From contig JADJTL010000001.1 of assembly GCA_016711215.1 (NCBI GenBank), forward strand, positions 554,001-618,000: a stretch of 64,000 nt of DNA, in the 5' to 3' direction. This document shows, piece by piece, positions 34,957-45,227 of the stretch (its first letter is position 1; each line of letters opens with the position of its first letter). This DNA comes from Pseudomonadota bacterium (GTDB taxonomy: Bacteria > Myxococcota_A > Polyangia > GCA-2747355). Both the position numbers and the translations under genes were made by a program. The notes beneath the pieces are model-generated. The model was not told the DNA's origin, made no database searches, and worked only from the letters and a program-made list of their open reading frames with translations.

Positions 34957-35391
34957 TCAGTGGCCGTCGTTGGCGGGAAGGGCGTCGGATGCACCCGCAT
35001 CGCTGGCGACGGCGGCGTCGATCGGCTGCGCGTCGGCGCGGCCGCGATCAGCGACGCTGCCATCGGCGCGCCCCGCATCGCGCGTCGTTTCGGCGGCGCC
35101 GTCGACCCGCAGCCCGGCGCCCAGGTCGCTGCCGGCGTCGCGGACGGCGCCAGCGCCATCCGACACGCTGGCGTCGCGCGTCAGCTCGCAGCTCTCAGGA
35201 CGGGTGCAGATGCCGCCGATGATCAGGCTCTCCGGGTCGTCGCGGCGGCAGCAGCGCAGCGCGTCGCCGCAGTCGTCGTCGACCTGGCAGCGATCGTTTT
35301 CGCCTTGCTTGCAGCCCAGGGACGCCAGGGCGCTCAGCGCGACGACCGCAAGCAGTGTTCCGCGCCGACGAGTTCCGTGCCGCATCGCCAT
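34957..35391 (-). CDS. Small Cys-rich lipoprotein with Asp/Ala-rich tail
   Basis: Begins with a basic n-region, LLAVVALSALASLGC lipobox, then a short disulfide-type module (CQVDDDCGDALRCCRR and CTRPESC), then about 70 residues rich in Asp, Ala and Gly. The ATG at 35391 is preferred because GAAGGA lies 8 nt upstream; ATG 35400 and 35385 are in frame too. Such small lipoproteins with acidic tails are frequent in Myxococcota-like genomes and have no known function. A 12-bp tandem repeat lies directly upstream. Confidence 0.7.
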   Translation of the reverse strand: MAMRHGTRRRGTLLAVVALSALASLGCKQGENDRCQVDDDCGDALRCCRRDDPESLIIGGICTRPESCELTRDASVSDGAGAVRDAGSDLGAGLRVDGAAETTRDAGRADGSVADRGRADAQPIDAAVASDAGASDALPANDGH

Positions 35392-35410
35392 AATGCCCAT
35401 CCTTCGCTAC

Positions 35411-35470
35411 TTGTGGTCGTTCTTGTGGTCGTTCTTGTGGTCGTTCTTGTGGTCGTTCTTGTGGTCGTTA
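35411..35470. repeat. 12-bp tandem repeat, five copies, between greA and the small lipoprotein gene
   Basis: Four perfect TTGTGGTCGTTC units and a fifth ending in TTA. On the minus strand the fifth unit supplies the TAA stop codon of greA, and the array fills the 5' region of the downstream lipoprotein gene. Copy number would set the spacing between greA and that gene. Confidence 0.95.
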
Positions 35471-35968
35471 CTTGGGCTCGCTCGCGCCCTCGCTGGTCAG
35501 CGCGCTGAACGAGACATCGACGATTTCGTAGTCGCGCGGACCGCCGGGCGCCCGGACCGTGACCTCATCGCCGATGGTGTGGTTGATCAGCGCGCGAGCC
35601 AGGGGCGAGCTGATCGAGATCAGGCCCTGCTTGGCATCCGATTCGTCCTCGCCGACGATGGTGTAGACGGCCTGCTCGCCGCTCTCCGAGTCCTCGACCT
35701 TGACCGTGGCGCCGAAGACGACGCGTTCGCCCGAGAGCTTGGCCGGATCGATCACGTTCGAGAGCGCGAGCTTCGATTCGAGATCGCGGATGCGCCCTTC
35801 GAGGAACCCCTGGCGCTCCTTGGCGGCGTGGTACTCGGCGTTCTCCGAGAGATCGCCGAGCTCGCGCGCGACCAGGATGATCTCCGAGAGGCGCGGCCGC
35901 TCGGCCTTGCACTGGCGCAGGTCTTCCTTGAGGCGCGCGTAGCCGCGGGGGGTCATGGGCACCTTCAT
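35468..35968 (-). CDS. greA: Transcription elongation factor GreA
   Basis: The factor rescues backtracked RNA polymerase by stimulating transcript cleavage. The 166-residue protein has the N-terminal coiled coil with the tip acidic pair (LGDLSENAEYHAAKERQ) and the C-terminal FKBP-like domain (GATVKVEDSESGEQAVYTIVG, ISISSPLARALINHTIGDEV). It fits GreA rather than GreB by the LSENAEYHAAK tip. GGAG lies upstream of the ATG. The start overlaps the end of a HEAT-repeat gene (ATGA), and the stop codon lies in a 12-bp repeat array. Confidence 0.96.
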   Translation of the reverse strand: MKVPMTPRGYARLKEDLRQCKAERPRLSEIILVARELGDLSENAEYHAAKERQGFLEGRIRDLESKLALSNVIDPAKLSGERVVFGATVKVEDSESGEQAVYTIVGEDESDAKQGLISISSPLARALINHTIGDEVTVRAPGGPRDYEIVDVSFSALTSEGASEPK

Positions 35969-36711
35969 CGCGTCGGCTCCTTCTTCGGCCGAATGCGGCC
36001 CTTGCCGTCGATGACGTAGTCGTCGGGGAGCTGCTGCTCGATCGTGCCCCGATGACCCTTGACGGTCCACTCGGTAGCCACGAAGCCCTGGAGGATGCGG
36101 TTCTTCAGCCGACGGCTCTCCTCCTCGGGATCGATCAAGAGCGCGAGCAGGGGCTCGCGGGCGACCGCCTCGTTGCCGCGCGCGATCAGCCCCTCGACGG
36201 TGACGAAGCGAACGGTCTCGTCGTGATCTTGCAGGAAGGGGACGATCGCGGCAGGCACGCGGGGGTCGTCGAAGGCACCGAGACACGCGATCAGCTGAAC
36301 CTTGCGCGAGGGATCACGCTCATAGCCGGGCTCGTAGCGCGCGAGCACCTCGGCCAGGACCTCCCACTTCTGCTGAGGCGAGCAGGCCTCGCCGAGCAGG
36401 CGCAGCCCCCAAGAGAGCGAGGGCGAGCTGCTCAGGTGGAGCCGCAGCGCGGGAAGCACGCGCTCGCCGAGCGAGAGCAGCCCCTCGAAGACGTAATCCT
36501 TTTCGTCCTCGTCGCTGACGAGGTTGGTGTCGTAGTTGAAACTGAAGCGGCGCAGCAGGCCCTCGATGGCCTGATCGCTGCCGTCATCGAAGAGCCGCTG
36601 CAGCGCCGGCTGACGATCGTCGGGCTTGATGCGTGGGTTGCCAGCCTTGGCGATCGCGCGCTGCAGCGAGCGCGCCCGTCGTTCGTCGCGATTGAAGAGG
36701 GATTTCAGCAC
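35965..36711 (-). CDS. HEAT-repeat protein coupled to greA
   Basis: The 248-residue protein has no signal peptide. It consists of alpha-helical HEAT-like repeats (LFDDGSDQAIEGLLRRFSF, LIACLGAFDDPRVPAAIVPF, VEGLIARGNEAVAREPLLAL) and a basic C-terminus ending in GRIRPKKEPTR. It starts with GTG. The last four bases overlap greA, so both are translated from one message. I do not know a function; a role linked to transcription or a protein scaffold is possible only by association. Confidence 0.75.
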   Translation of the reverse strand: MLKSLFNRDERRARSLQRAIAKAGNPRIKPDDRQPALQRLFDDGSDQAIEGLLRRFSFNYDTNLVSDEDEKDYVFEGLLSLGERVLPALRLHLSSSPSLSWGLRLLGEACSPQQKWEVLAEVLARYEPGYERDPSRKVQLIACLGAFDDPRVPAAIVPFLQDHDETVRFVTVEGLIARGNEAVAREPLLALLIDPEEESRRLKNRILQGFVATEWTVKGHRGTIEQQLPDDYVIDGKGRIRPKKEPTR

Positions 36712-36792
36712 GGTGTCATTGCTCGCGTCGGGCGAAAGGGCGCCTCTACCGGTCTCGGTCGGCGGCAGTGTGCCCCCGGAGGCGCAAAGCGG

Positions 36793-37524
36793 TCAATAGC
36801 GCGGCGCGAGCGCGGCGCGCCGTGCGGCGACGGCAGCGACCCAGGGGGCGTAGAGGCGGGCGGCCGCGTCCTGCAGCGTGGCCACGCGACGGGGCAGGTC
36901 GATCGTCATCGCTTCGGGCGTCTGCACCGTGCTGGTCGCGCTCGCGGGGGCGTCGCTCCCCGCGGCCCACTGCTCGACCATCGCGGTCGTCATCTCGACA
37001 TGGCATTGCAGTCCGAGAGTCGTGCTGCCGATCGCGAAGCCCTGATGGGTGCAGTGGGCGCCGCGCAGCAGCAGCGCCGCGCCTACCGGCAGGGAAAAGG
37101 TCTCGCCATGCCAATGAAACGCGACGAAGCGCGCGGGCACCGTGTCGCGCCAGGCGCTGGTCTCGGCGCTGTCGACGCGCTCGACCTCGAACCAGCCGAT
37201 CTCGGGCGCGTCGTGACGCGTGACGCGACCGCCGAGCGCGAGGCTGATCAGTTGTCCCCCGAGGCAGTGACCGAGCACGGGTACCCCGGCGCCGACGGCC
37301 TCGCGGATCAGCCGCAGCTCGGCCGCGATCCAGGGCAGTCGATCGTTGGCGCTCATCGGGCCGCCCATGAAGACCAGGCCGGCGACGTCGTCCCAGCGGG
37401 CGGGGACCTCCGCGCCTGCATCGACGCAGATCAGCTCGAGGGGGAGGCCTTGGGCTGCCAGCACCTCGGCGAGGAAGCCCGGACCCTCGTTGGGATGATG
37501 GCGGAACACGCGGACGGGTAGCAT
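36793..37524 (-). CDS. Class I glutamine amidotransferase-like protein
   Basis: The 243-residue protein is a free-standing GATase1 domain of the GMP synthase-like type. The nucleophile Cys is in LGHCLGGQL, the oxyanion loop in VFMGGPMSAND, and the His/Glu pair in LQCHVEMT. The absence of a synthetase domain fits the small family that includes gamma-glutamyl hydrolase-like enzymes. The amide donor and acceptor are unknown. AGGAG lies 6 nt before the ATG. The gene is divergent from the EF-G gene. Confidence 0.87.
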   Translation of the reverse strand: MLPVRVFRHHPNEGPGFLAEVLAAQGLPLELICVDAGAEVPARWDDVAGLVFMGGPMSANDRLPWIAAELRLIREAVGAGVPVLGHCLGGQLISLALGGRVTRHDAPEIGWFEVERVDSAETSAWRDTVPARFVAFHWHGETFSLPVGAALLLRGAHCTHQGFAIGSTTLGLQCHVEMTTAMVEQWAAGSDAPASATSTVQTPEAMTIDLPRRVATLQDAAARLYAPWVAAVAARRAALAPRY

Positions 37525-37615
37525 CGGTGACTCCTGGCGCGCGGCTGAGGGCGAAGGTCGGAAGGCGCGGTCTAGTCTGTTGCGGTCTGGTGTCGCGCTC
37601 GCGCCCGCGGATCAG

Positions 37616-37621
37616 TATACT
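37616..37621 (+). promoter_or_regulatory. -10 element upstream of the EF-G gene
   Basis: TATACT is one mismatch from TATAAT. No good -35 is seen at 16-18 bp (TCGCGC). Transcription would begin near 37628, giving a leader of about 40 nt. Confidence 0.35.
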
Positions 37622-37669
37622 CCGCGGCGCGCGTGCCGCCGAGCCAACCGTTGGCGCGTGATGATGACC

Positions 37670-39718
<2,049 letters not shown>

Positions 39719-39737
39719 ACGACGCGCGAGGCGCGCG

Positions 39738-40742
39738 CTAGCGTAGGGTCAGCAGCAGGCTCCCCGTCGCGGCAGCGGCGACGCCCGTGCCGAGCAGGGT
39801 CCAGCCCAGCGTCGCGGTGCGGCGTTCGCCGCGGCAGACCTCGCCGAAGGTGCGACCCGCGCTGCAGTCCACCGCGTTGCCGTCGACCAGCAGCAGGGCC
39901 ACCCCACCGACGATGGCGGCGACGCCGGTGACGACGGCGCTCCAGCCGCTGGTGCGTCTCCAAGGCGGCAGGACACCGGGGGCGGCGTCGGCCGCGTCGG
40001 CGCTGCTGGCGGCGGCCGAGGGCAAGAGGACCAGCGAGAGCGCGAGGCGCTCGCCGGCGGTGCTCGTGATCGTGCGCCGCTCCGAGAGATGGCCCGCGGC
40101 CCGCGCCTCGAGGCGATGCGGGCCCGCCGCGAGCGAGAGCGTCTGTGGCGCGCGCCCGACCGGGCGATCGTCGACGACGAGCTCGGCTGCAGCCGGCTGG
40201 GTCGTGATGACCAGGGTCGCCGGCGCCTCACGCTCGACACGTTGGCGGGCGACGAGCTCAGAGGCTGCCAAGTCCATCGTCTCGGCGGCGGCGCTGATGC
40301 CGCAGACGTCGCAGCGACGCTCCAGCTCACTGACCGTGCGCCCGGTCCGGCCGTCGGCCAGCCAGAGGCTGATCTGATAGTCGTCGTAGCGCACCGCCAC
40401 GCGCCCGCCGGCGACGAAGCGGGCGCTGAGCTGGCTCGCCAGCCCCTGGCGGCAGGCGGGGCCGCAGCCCCCGGAAGAGGGCAAAGGCATCTTCGCCAGG
40501 CTGCCGCCGACGACCGTCATGCCCGCGGCGGTGACGCCCAACGAGAGGCGCTGGTCGAGCACCTGCAGCGCGCGGGAGGCAAGCTGTCCATTGACGTCGA
40601 GCGGCAGGACGGCCACGCGTGGCTGCCCCAGCGCGGTCTGCGGGGCGGCGCCGACGAGCGCGAGAGTCAGCGCGATGGCGAGCAGCGGCGCGGCTGAGCA
40701 GCAGCGCGACGGGGACAGCTCGAAGGCAAGCGGGCGCGACAC
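39738..40742 (-). CDS. Exported PEGA-domain protein
   Basis: A long signal peptide (about 1-39) is followed by a domain resembling the N-terminal region of many myxobacterial PEGA proteins (VAVLPLDVNG, ALQVLDQRLSLGVTAAG). A PEGA domain follows at about 180-250 (LVITTQPAAAELVVDDRPVGRAPQTL). The C-terminus has two hydrophobic segments (about 272-292 and 312-332). PEGA domains are surface-layer-like beta modules of unknown function. The 334-residue gene lies 33 nt after the kinase gene on the same strand and may also have its own near-leaderless promoter (TAGACT 6 nt before the GTG). Confidence 0.8.
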   Translation of the reverse strand: MSRPLAFELSPSRCCSAAPLLAIALTLALVGAAPQTALGQPRVAVLPLDVNGQLASRALQVLDQRLSLGVTAAGMTVVGGSLAKMPLPSSGGCGPACRQGLASQLSARFVAGGRVAVRYDDYQISLWLADGRTGRTVSELERRCDVCGISAAAETMDLAASELVARQRVEREAPATLVITTQPAAAELVVDDRPVGRAPQTLSLAAGPHRLEARAAGHLSERRTITSTAGERLALSLVLLPSAAASSADAADAAPGVLPPWRRTSGWSAVVTGVAAIVGGVALLLVDGNAVDCSAGRTFGEVCRGERRTATLGWTLLGTGVAAAATGSLLLTLR

Positions 40743-40748
40743 GGCCGC

Positions 40749-40754
40749 AGTCTA
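40749..40754 (-). promoter_or_regulatory. -10-like element 6 nt before the PEGA gene start
   Basis: TAGACT on the minus strand, identical to the -10 of the M74 peptidase gene. No convincing -35 is present (AGCGCC at 17 bp). If active it would give a leaderless message. Confidence 0.3.
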
Positions 40755-40775
40755 ACCGCAACGCGGTTGCTGGCG

Positions 40776-43478
40776 CTACTCCGCTCCCGCGCGGTTGGGC
40801 TCGGCCCGCGCGAGCCGCTGGGAGGCCACGCGGTTGCCCGGATCGAGCCGCTGAGCCTGACGCCAGGCGGCGATGGCTTCGTTGCGGCGCTGGAGCTGGA
40901 GGTAGGCGTCGCCGAGCAGCAGGTGCGCGCGGACCAGCCGCGGGTCTACCGCCAGCGCCTGGCGCGCGGCGCGCACCGCGTCGACGTACCTCCCGTGCTG
41001 AAAGGCGACGGCGGCCAGGCCCGCGTAGGCCGGCGCCGTCAGCGCGTCGGCGGCGATGGCGTTGCGAAAGGCCTCGTCGGCGGCGCGGAGCTGAAGCTGC
41101 GCCAGCAGCACCTCGCCGCGCGCGACGAGGTCCGCGGCCCGGGCAGCCAGCGCAGGTTGGCCCGAGGCCGAGAGGTCGGCGGGCGCCGGTGCCGGGCGCG
41201 GCCGCGTCGCGACCCGCGGCGTAGCGCTGGTGGTGGAATCCCCGAGCGCCGCTGCCGCCCCGCCCGCGCCTGCTCGGGCGGGCGCCTCTGCGGGCGGCGC
41301 GGGCGCTGCTACGCCGGGCGCGGCCGCGCTCGCCGGCGGGGTTGCGCTCGGGGAGGGCAGCCCGGTGGTCGTCAGCGTGGTCGCGGCGCGGACGCGCGCT
41401 TGCTCGCGCGGTGCGCGGCGGGCCGGCGAGCCGAAATAGCCCAGCGCGAGCCCCGCCAGCACCGTCAGGGCGGTGGCAGCGAAGGCGAGCATCGCCCGCC
41501 GCCGCCCGCGCAGCAGGGGGACGCGGTCGACCGGTGTCGAGGGACGGCGGTCGCGGACGTGCTCCGGCAGCGGGAGGTCGTCCCATGGCGAGGCGATCCC
41601 CGCCTGGCGTTGCGCACGGACGAGGTCGGCTTCGAAGTCCGCTGCCGAGGGGTGGCGGGCCGCCGGATCCCGCTCGAGGGCGCGATGCACCACGCGCTCG
41701 AGGGGCGGTGGTAGGTCGCGCCCGCCCTTGCGACTGCGCAGCGCCGGCGCCGGCGATCCGCGCAGCTGAGCCTGGTAGGTCTCGACGGTTTCGCCGGCAT
41801 AGGGCAGCTCGCCGCAGAGCGTCTCGTAGAGCGTGGCGCCGAGCGCCCAGATGTCGATCGCGGTGCTCGGTTTGGCGCGCACGAGCTGCTCTGGCGCCAT
41901 GTAGCCTGGCGTGCCCACGCGCTCGCCGCGCTCGTCCTCGGCGAAGGCCATCACGCCGAAGTCGAGCACCTTGACGAAATCTGCGCGGCCGTCCTTCTCG
42001 ATCAGCATCACGTTCTCGGGCTTGAGGTCACGGTGGATGATGCCGTGCTCATGCGCGGCCTGCACCGCGCGCGTGATCTGTCTGAAGATGCCGATCGCCT
42101 CACCGGCGGGCAGCCGGCTCAGCCGGTCCAGGCGCGCCGCGAGCGTTTCGCCGCGCAGGAGCTCCATCGCAAAGAAGAAGCGGCCATCGTCGAGCTCGCC
42201 GAAGTCGATGACGTCGACGATGTTGGGGTGCCCGATGCGCCCACAGGTACGCGCCTCGAGCCGGAACTGCGCGATCGCGTCGGACTGCAGGGCCAGCTCG
42301 GGCGCCAGGATCTTCAGCGCCGCCTGGCGGTCGAGGTCGATGTGCTGTGCGGCGATGACCTCGGCGCCGCCGCCGTGCCCCAGCGCGCGTACCATGCGGT
42401 AGCGGGTGCCAGGAATACGCGCGCCGGGCTTCAGCGGCTTGATGGGACCGCGCGGGCGATCCGCCAGTCCGCTCCGGCCGAGGCTGAGGGTCCGGTGGGC
42501 CACCGGGTTCGCCCGCACCGTCAGCGCGCGCCGCATCAAGGTCTCGGCGAGTTGATGCGTCTGGCCGATCAGCTTGGGGTAGCGGCGCAGCAGCAGGCCA
42601 GCGACGGCGCCCGTGCCGAAGTCGGGGGCGAGGCGGCGCAGGCTCGCGACGAGGCGCGCGCGCGCCTGCTCGAGCGTGCCCGGGCGCGCCTCGCGATCGA
42701 TCAGCAGCATCTGGGCGACGAGACGGATGATGTCGCTGGGGACGTCGGGGCGCGTCAGCAGCGGCGCATGCCAACTGCCGTCGAGGACGCCGCGGATGTA
42801 GCCCTCGGCGTCGGCGGTCAGCAGGCGCTGACCGGCAAAGAGCTCCCACAACACGAGGCCGACGCTGAAGACCTCGGCGCGCCCGTCGAGGGGCTGCTGC
42901 AGCACGCGCTCGGGCGCCGCGTAGCCGGGTGCCGCGAGCACGTCGGCGAGCCGCTGCTGCGCGATACGCAGGGCGCCACAGGAGCCGAGGGCGATCACCT
43001 TGACCACGCCGTCGAAGGAGAGCATGGCCTCGAGCGGCCAGGCGCGGTCGGGGGCCAGCTCGGCGCTTTGAAACTGCTCCCGGCGCCGAAGCTGGAGGTA
43101 GCCGATGGCCTCGCAGAGCTCGATTCCGACGTGCAACGCCAGCTCACAGGGCAGCGAGCCGCGGTGCGCGACGTCGTCGATGAGCCTTCCGAGGTGGATG
43201 CCGTCGACCAACTCCATCGCGACGAAGGGCTGGCCCTCGACGCTGCCGACCTCGAGGACCTGCACCAGGCCACCGTGAATCAGCCGCAGGAGCAGCGGCG
43301 CATCATCGCGAAAGCGATCGTTGAACTCGGGCAGCGTGGCCAGCTCGGGACGGATGCGCTTGATCGCGCAGGGGCGGGGGAAATCCCCCGTCGTTTGCGC
43401 AGCGAGGACGTCCGCCACCTCGCTGTGGGCGAGCGGCTGGTGTAAGAGATAGCCACCGAAGAGTTCGGGAAGGGCCAT
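40776..43478 (-). CDS. Tandem pseudokinase-Ser/Thr kinase with transmembrane segment and TPRs
   Basis: The 900-residue protein has two kinase-like domains. The first (about 1-300) keeps a PCAIKRI Lys but lacks a glycine loop, an HRD motif and a DFG motif (ALGS instead), so it should be catalytically dead. The second (about 343-615) is complete: LGHGGGAEV loop, ALKIL Lys, HRDLKPEN near 481, DFG near 506, and the GTPGYMAPEQ activation segment. A membrane span (about 655-675), a Pro/Ala linker and about three TPRs (about 775-890) follow. The pseudokinase may regulate the active domain. Such kinases sense or organise signalling at the inner membrane. Confidence 0.92.
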   Translation of the reverse strand: MALPELFGGYLLHQPLAHSEVADVLAAQTTGDFPRPCAIKRIRPELATLPEFNDRFRDDAPLLLRLIHGGLVQVLEVGSVEGQPFVAMELVDGIHLGRLIDDVAHRGSLPCELALHVGIELCEAIGYLQLRRREQFQSAELAPDRAWPLEAMLSFDGVVKVIALGSCGALRIAQQRLADVLAAPGYAAPERVLQQPLDGRAEVFSVGLVLWELFAGQRLLTADAEGYIRGVLDGSWHAPLLTRPDVPSDIIRLVAQMLLIDREARPGTLEQARARLVASLRRLAPDFGTGAVAGLLLRRYPKLIGQTHQLAETLMRRALTVRANPVAHRTLSLGRSGLADRPRGPIKPLKPGARIPGTRYRMVRALGHGGGAEVIAAQHIDLDRQAALKILAPELALQSDAIAQFRLEARTCGRIGHPNIVDVIDFGELDDGRFFFAMELLRGETLAARLDRLSRLPAGEAIGIFRQITRAVQAAHEHGIIHRDLKPENVMLIEKDGRADFVKVLDFGVMAFAEDERGERVGTPGYMAPEQLVRAKPSTAIDIWALGATLYETLCGELPYAGETVETYQAQLRGSPAPALRSRKGGRDLPPPLERVVHRALERDPAARHPSAADFEADLVRAQRQAGIASPWDDLPLPEHVRDRRPSTPVDRVPLLRGRRRAMLAFAATALTVLAGLALGYFGSPARRAPREQARVRAATTLTTTGLPSPSATPPASAAAPGVAAPAPPAEAPARAGAGGAAAALGDSTTSATPRVATRPRPAPAPADLSASGQPALAARAADLVARGEVLLAQLQLRAADEAFRNAIAADALTAPAYAGLAAVAFQHGRYVDAVRAARQALAVDPRLVRAHLLLGDAYLQLQRRNEAIAAWRQAQRLDPGNRVASQRLARAEPNRAGAE

Positions 43479-43592
43479 AGTGTCGACCGAAACGGCGGCC
43501 AGTGTAGCGCAAGTCGCGCGGGCTGGCCCGAAACCTCATCGCCTGCAGGGTCAGCGCAGCTCCCGCGGCCGCCCGCGGGGTGGAGGACTCCG

Positions 43593-44093
43593 ATGGTCGC
43601 GAAGGGAATGCCGGCGCCCGACTTCACGCTGCCCGACAGCGCGGGGCGGCTGCGATCGCTCGCGGAGCTGCTGGCCGCGGGGCCGCTCCTGCTCTACTTC
43701 TATCCGGCTGACTTCACACCTGGTTGCACCCGCGAGGCGTGCTCTTTTCGAGATCGCTATGGGGACCTCCAGGGCGTCGGCCTCGGCCTGGCGGGCGTCA
43801 GTCCGCAGGCTCCCGGGAGTCACGAACGGTTCCGCGCGCGCCACGGCCTGCCTTTTGTCTTGCTCGCCGACGAGGACAAGCGCGTCATCCGGCGCTACGG
43901 GGTGGACGGCCCGCTGGGCTGGGGGGTCCGGCGGGCGAGCTTCCTCATCGATCAGGCGGGCCTCGTGATCGACAGTGTGCGCGCCGACCTGCGAATTGAG
44001 CGCCACGTCGCCTTCGTGCAGGCCGCGGTCGACTGGGCCGGCAGCACGCCTTCGCCAGCCGGCGCTGGCCGGCGGGACCCGGGGCACCGGTGA
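43593..44093 (+). CDS. Peroxiredoxin (BCP/PrxQ type)
   Basis: The 166-residue protein has the Prx motif DFTPGCTREAC: the peroxidatic Cys in PGCT and a resolving Cys five residues later, the spacing typical of BCP/PrxQ. Other conserved features are APDFTLPDSAG at the start, GVSPQ and ASFLIDQAG. It reduces peroxides using thioredoxin. GGAGG precedes the ATG. It is divergent from the kinase gene and followed by the M74 peptidase gene. Confidence 0.93.
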   Translation: MVAKGMPAPDFTLPDSAGRLRSLAELLAAGPLLLYFYPADFTPGCTREACSFRDRYGDLQGVGLGLAGVSPQAPGSHERFRARHGLPFVLLADEDKRVIRRYGVDGPLGWGVRRASFLIDQAGLVIDSVRADLRIERHVAFVQAAVDWAGSTPSPAGAGRRDPGHR

Positions 44094-44131
44094 TCGAGCG
44101 CAGGGTCTCCTGTTGCTAGCGCAGGGTCTCC

Positions 44132-44160
44132 TTGCCAAGCGGGCCGCTAGCTCCTAGACT
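44132..44160 (+). promoter_or_regulatory. Promoter of the M74 peptidase gene, implying a leaderless mRNA
   Basis: TTGCCA (44132-44137), exactly 17 bp, then TAGACT (44155-44160). The ATG is 7 nt after the -10, where transcription normally begins. No ribosome site precedes the ATG. Among the leaderless candidates in this window this has the best -35/-10 pair. Confidence 0.6.
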
Positions 44161-44167
44161 CCCGCCG

Positions 44168-45115
44168 ATGCGTTCGGCCGGAACCCTCCTCCTTAGCGCG
44201 CTGCTGATGGCCTTCGCGCCGGCGCGCCCGGCGACCGCCTACACCTACGACCATGAGGTTTTTCCGGGCGAGACGCTCGGGACGATCGCGCGCGCCTATC
44301 GCACGACGGCGTTGAAGATTCAGCGCCACAACCGCCTGCGCAGCACGCGCGTGCGGGCCGGGCAGAAGCTCAAGATCGTCACCCCCGCCGCGGTTCCTCA
44401 GCGGCGACGAGGGGTCTATGTCGTGCGGGCGGGCGACACGCCAGCCACCGTGGCCCGGCGTCATAAGATGGCCCTGAGGCTCTTCGCCCGGCTCAATCCC
44501 GGGCCTCGCGGACGCCGGCTGCGCGTTGGGCAGTCGGTGGCGGTCGTCGTGCTGAAGGGCCGGCCCGAGGGGCGGGTGAGCGGACTCGTCCAGGTCGGCA
44601 GCGGGCCCGGCTTCGAGGTTCGCTCAACGGCGCGAGCCTGGGGCACGACGCTGACGGCGACGCGGCTTGGCGAGGTCTTCGGTGCCTTCGCCGAGAGCTT
44701 CCCCGACACGCCGCCCGTGCGGGTGCATGACATCAGTTTGCCGCGCGGAGGCTGGCTGCCACCCCATGCCTCGCACCAGAAGGGACGCGACGTCGACATC
44801 TGCTATCCGCTGCGCGCGCGCTATGCGGGCGTGTCGCGGCCAACGCCGGCGATGCTCGACCTCGAGCGTACGTGGTTCCTGGTCAAGCGCTTCATCGACA
44901 CGGGCGACGTCATCTACGTCTTCATGGATCGTCGGCTCCAGCGCGTGCTCTACCAGTACGCGCTGGAAAACGGGGAGTCGCCGGAGTCGCTGCGGGTCCT
45001 CTTCGAGTACCCGCGCCGCCGCGCCAGTGCGATCATTCGCCATGATCCTGGCCACCAAACGCACTTCCACGTGCGCTTCCGAAAGGCTTCGGAGCCGACG
45101 CCACCGCAGGCCTGA
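44168..45115 (+). CDS. LysM-containing murein endopeptidase (M74/MepA-like)
   Basis: The 315-residue protein has a signal peptide (about 1-25), two LysM domains (about 27-72, FPGETLGTIARAYRTT; about 81-126, VRAGDTPATVARRHKM), and a C-terminal M74-like peptidase domain. Candidate zinc ligands are in HASHQKGRDVDI and HFHVRF. MepA enzymes cut D-Ala-mDAP cross-links in peptidoglycan, and LysM anchors them to the wall. The ATG at 44168 is chosen because it starts a good signal peptide and coincides with the expected transcription start. Confidence 0.9.
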   Translation: MRSAGTLLLSALLMAFAPARPATAYTYDHEVFPGETLGTIARAYRTTALKIQRHNRLRSTRVRAGQKLKIVTPAAVPQRRRGVYVVRAGDTPATVARRHKMALRLFARLNPGPRGRRLRVGQSVAVVVLKGRPEGRVSGLVQVGSGPGFEVRSTARAWGTTLTATRLGEVFGAFAESFPDTPPVRVHDISLPRGGWLPPHASHQKGRDVDICYPLRARYAGVSRPTPAMLDLERTWFLVKRFIDTGDVIYVFMDRRLQRVLYQYALENGESPESLRVLFEYPRRRASAIIRHDPGHQTHFHVRFRKASEPTPPQA

Positions 45116-45227
45116 GTCCCTGCCGGTCTGAGGCCTTCCGGGCTTTCTTCCGGGCTTTGCGTGGGGCCCCCCCGCGGGGCGCGGCCCGCCACGGCTCACC
45201 CGCAGCGCTCCCGTCGCCTTCGGGCGA

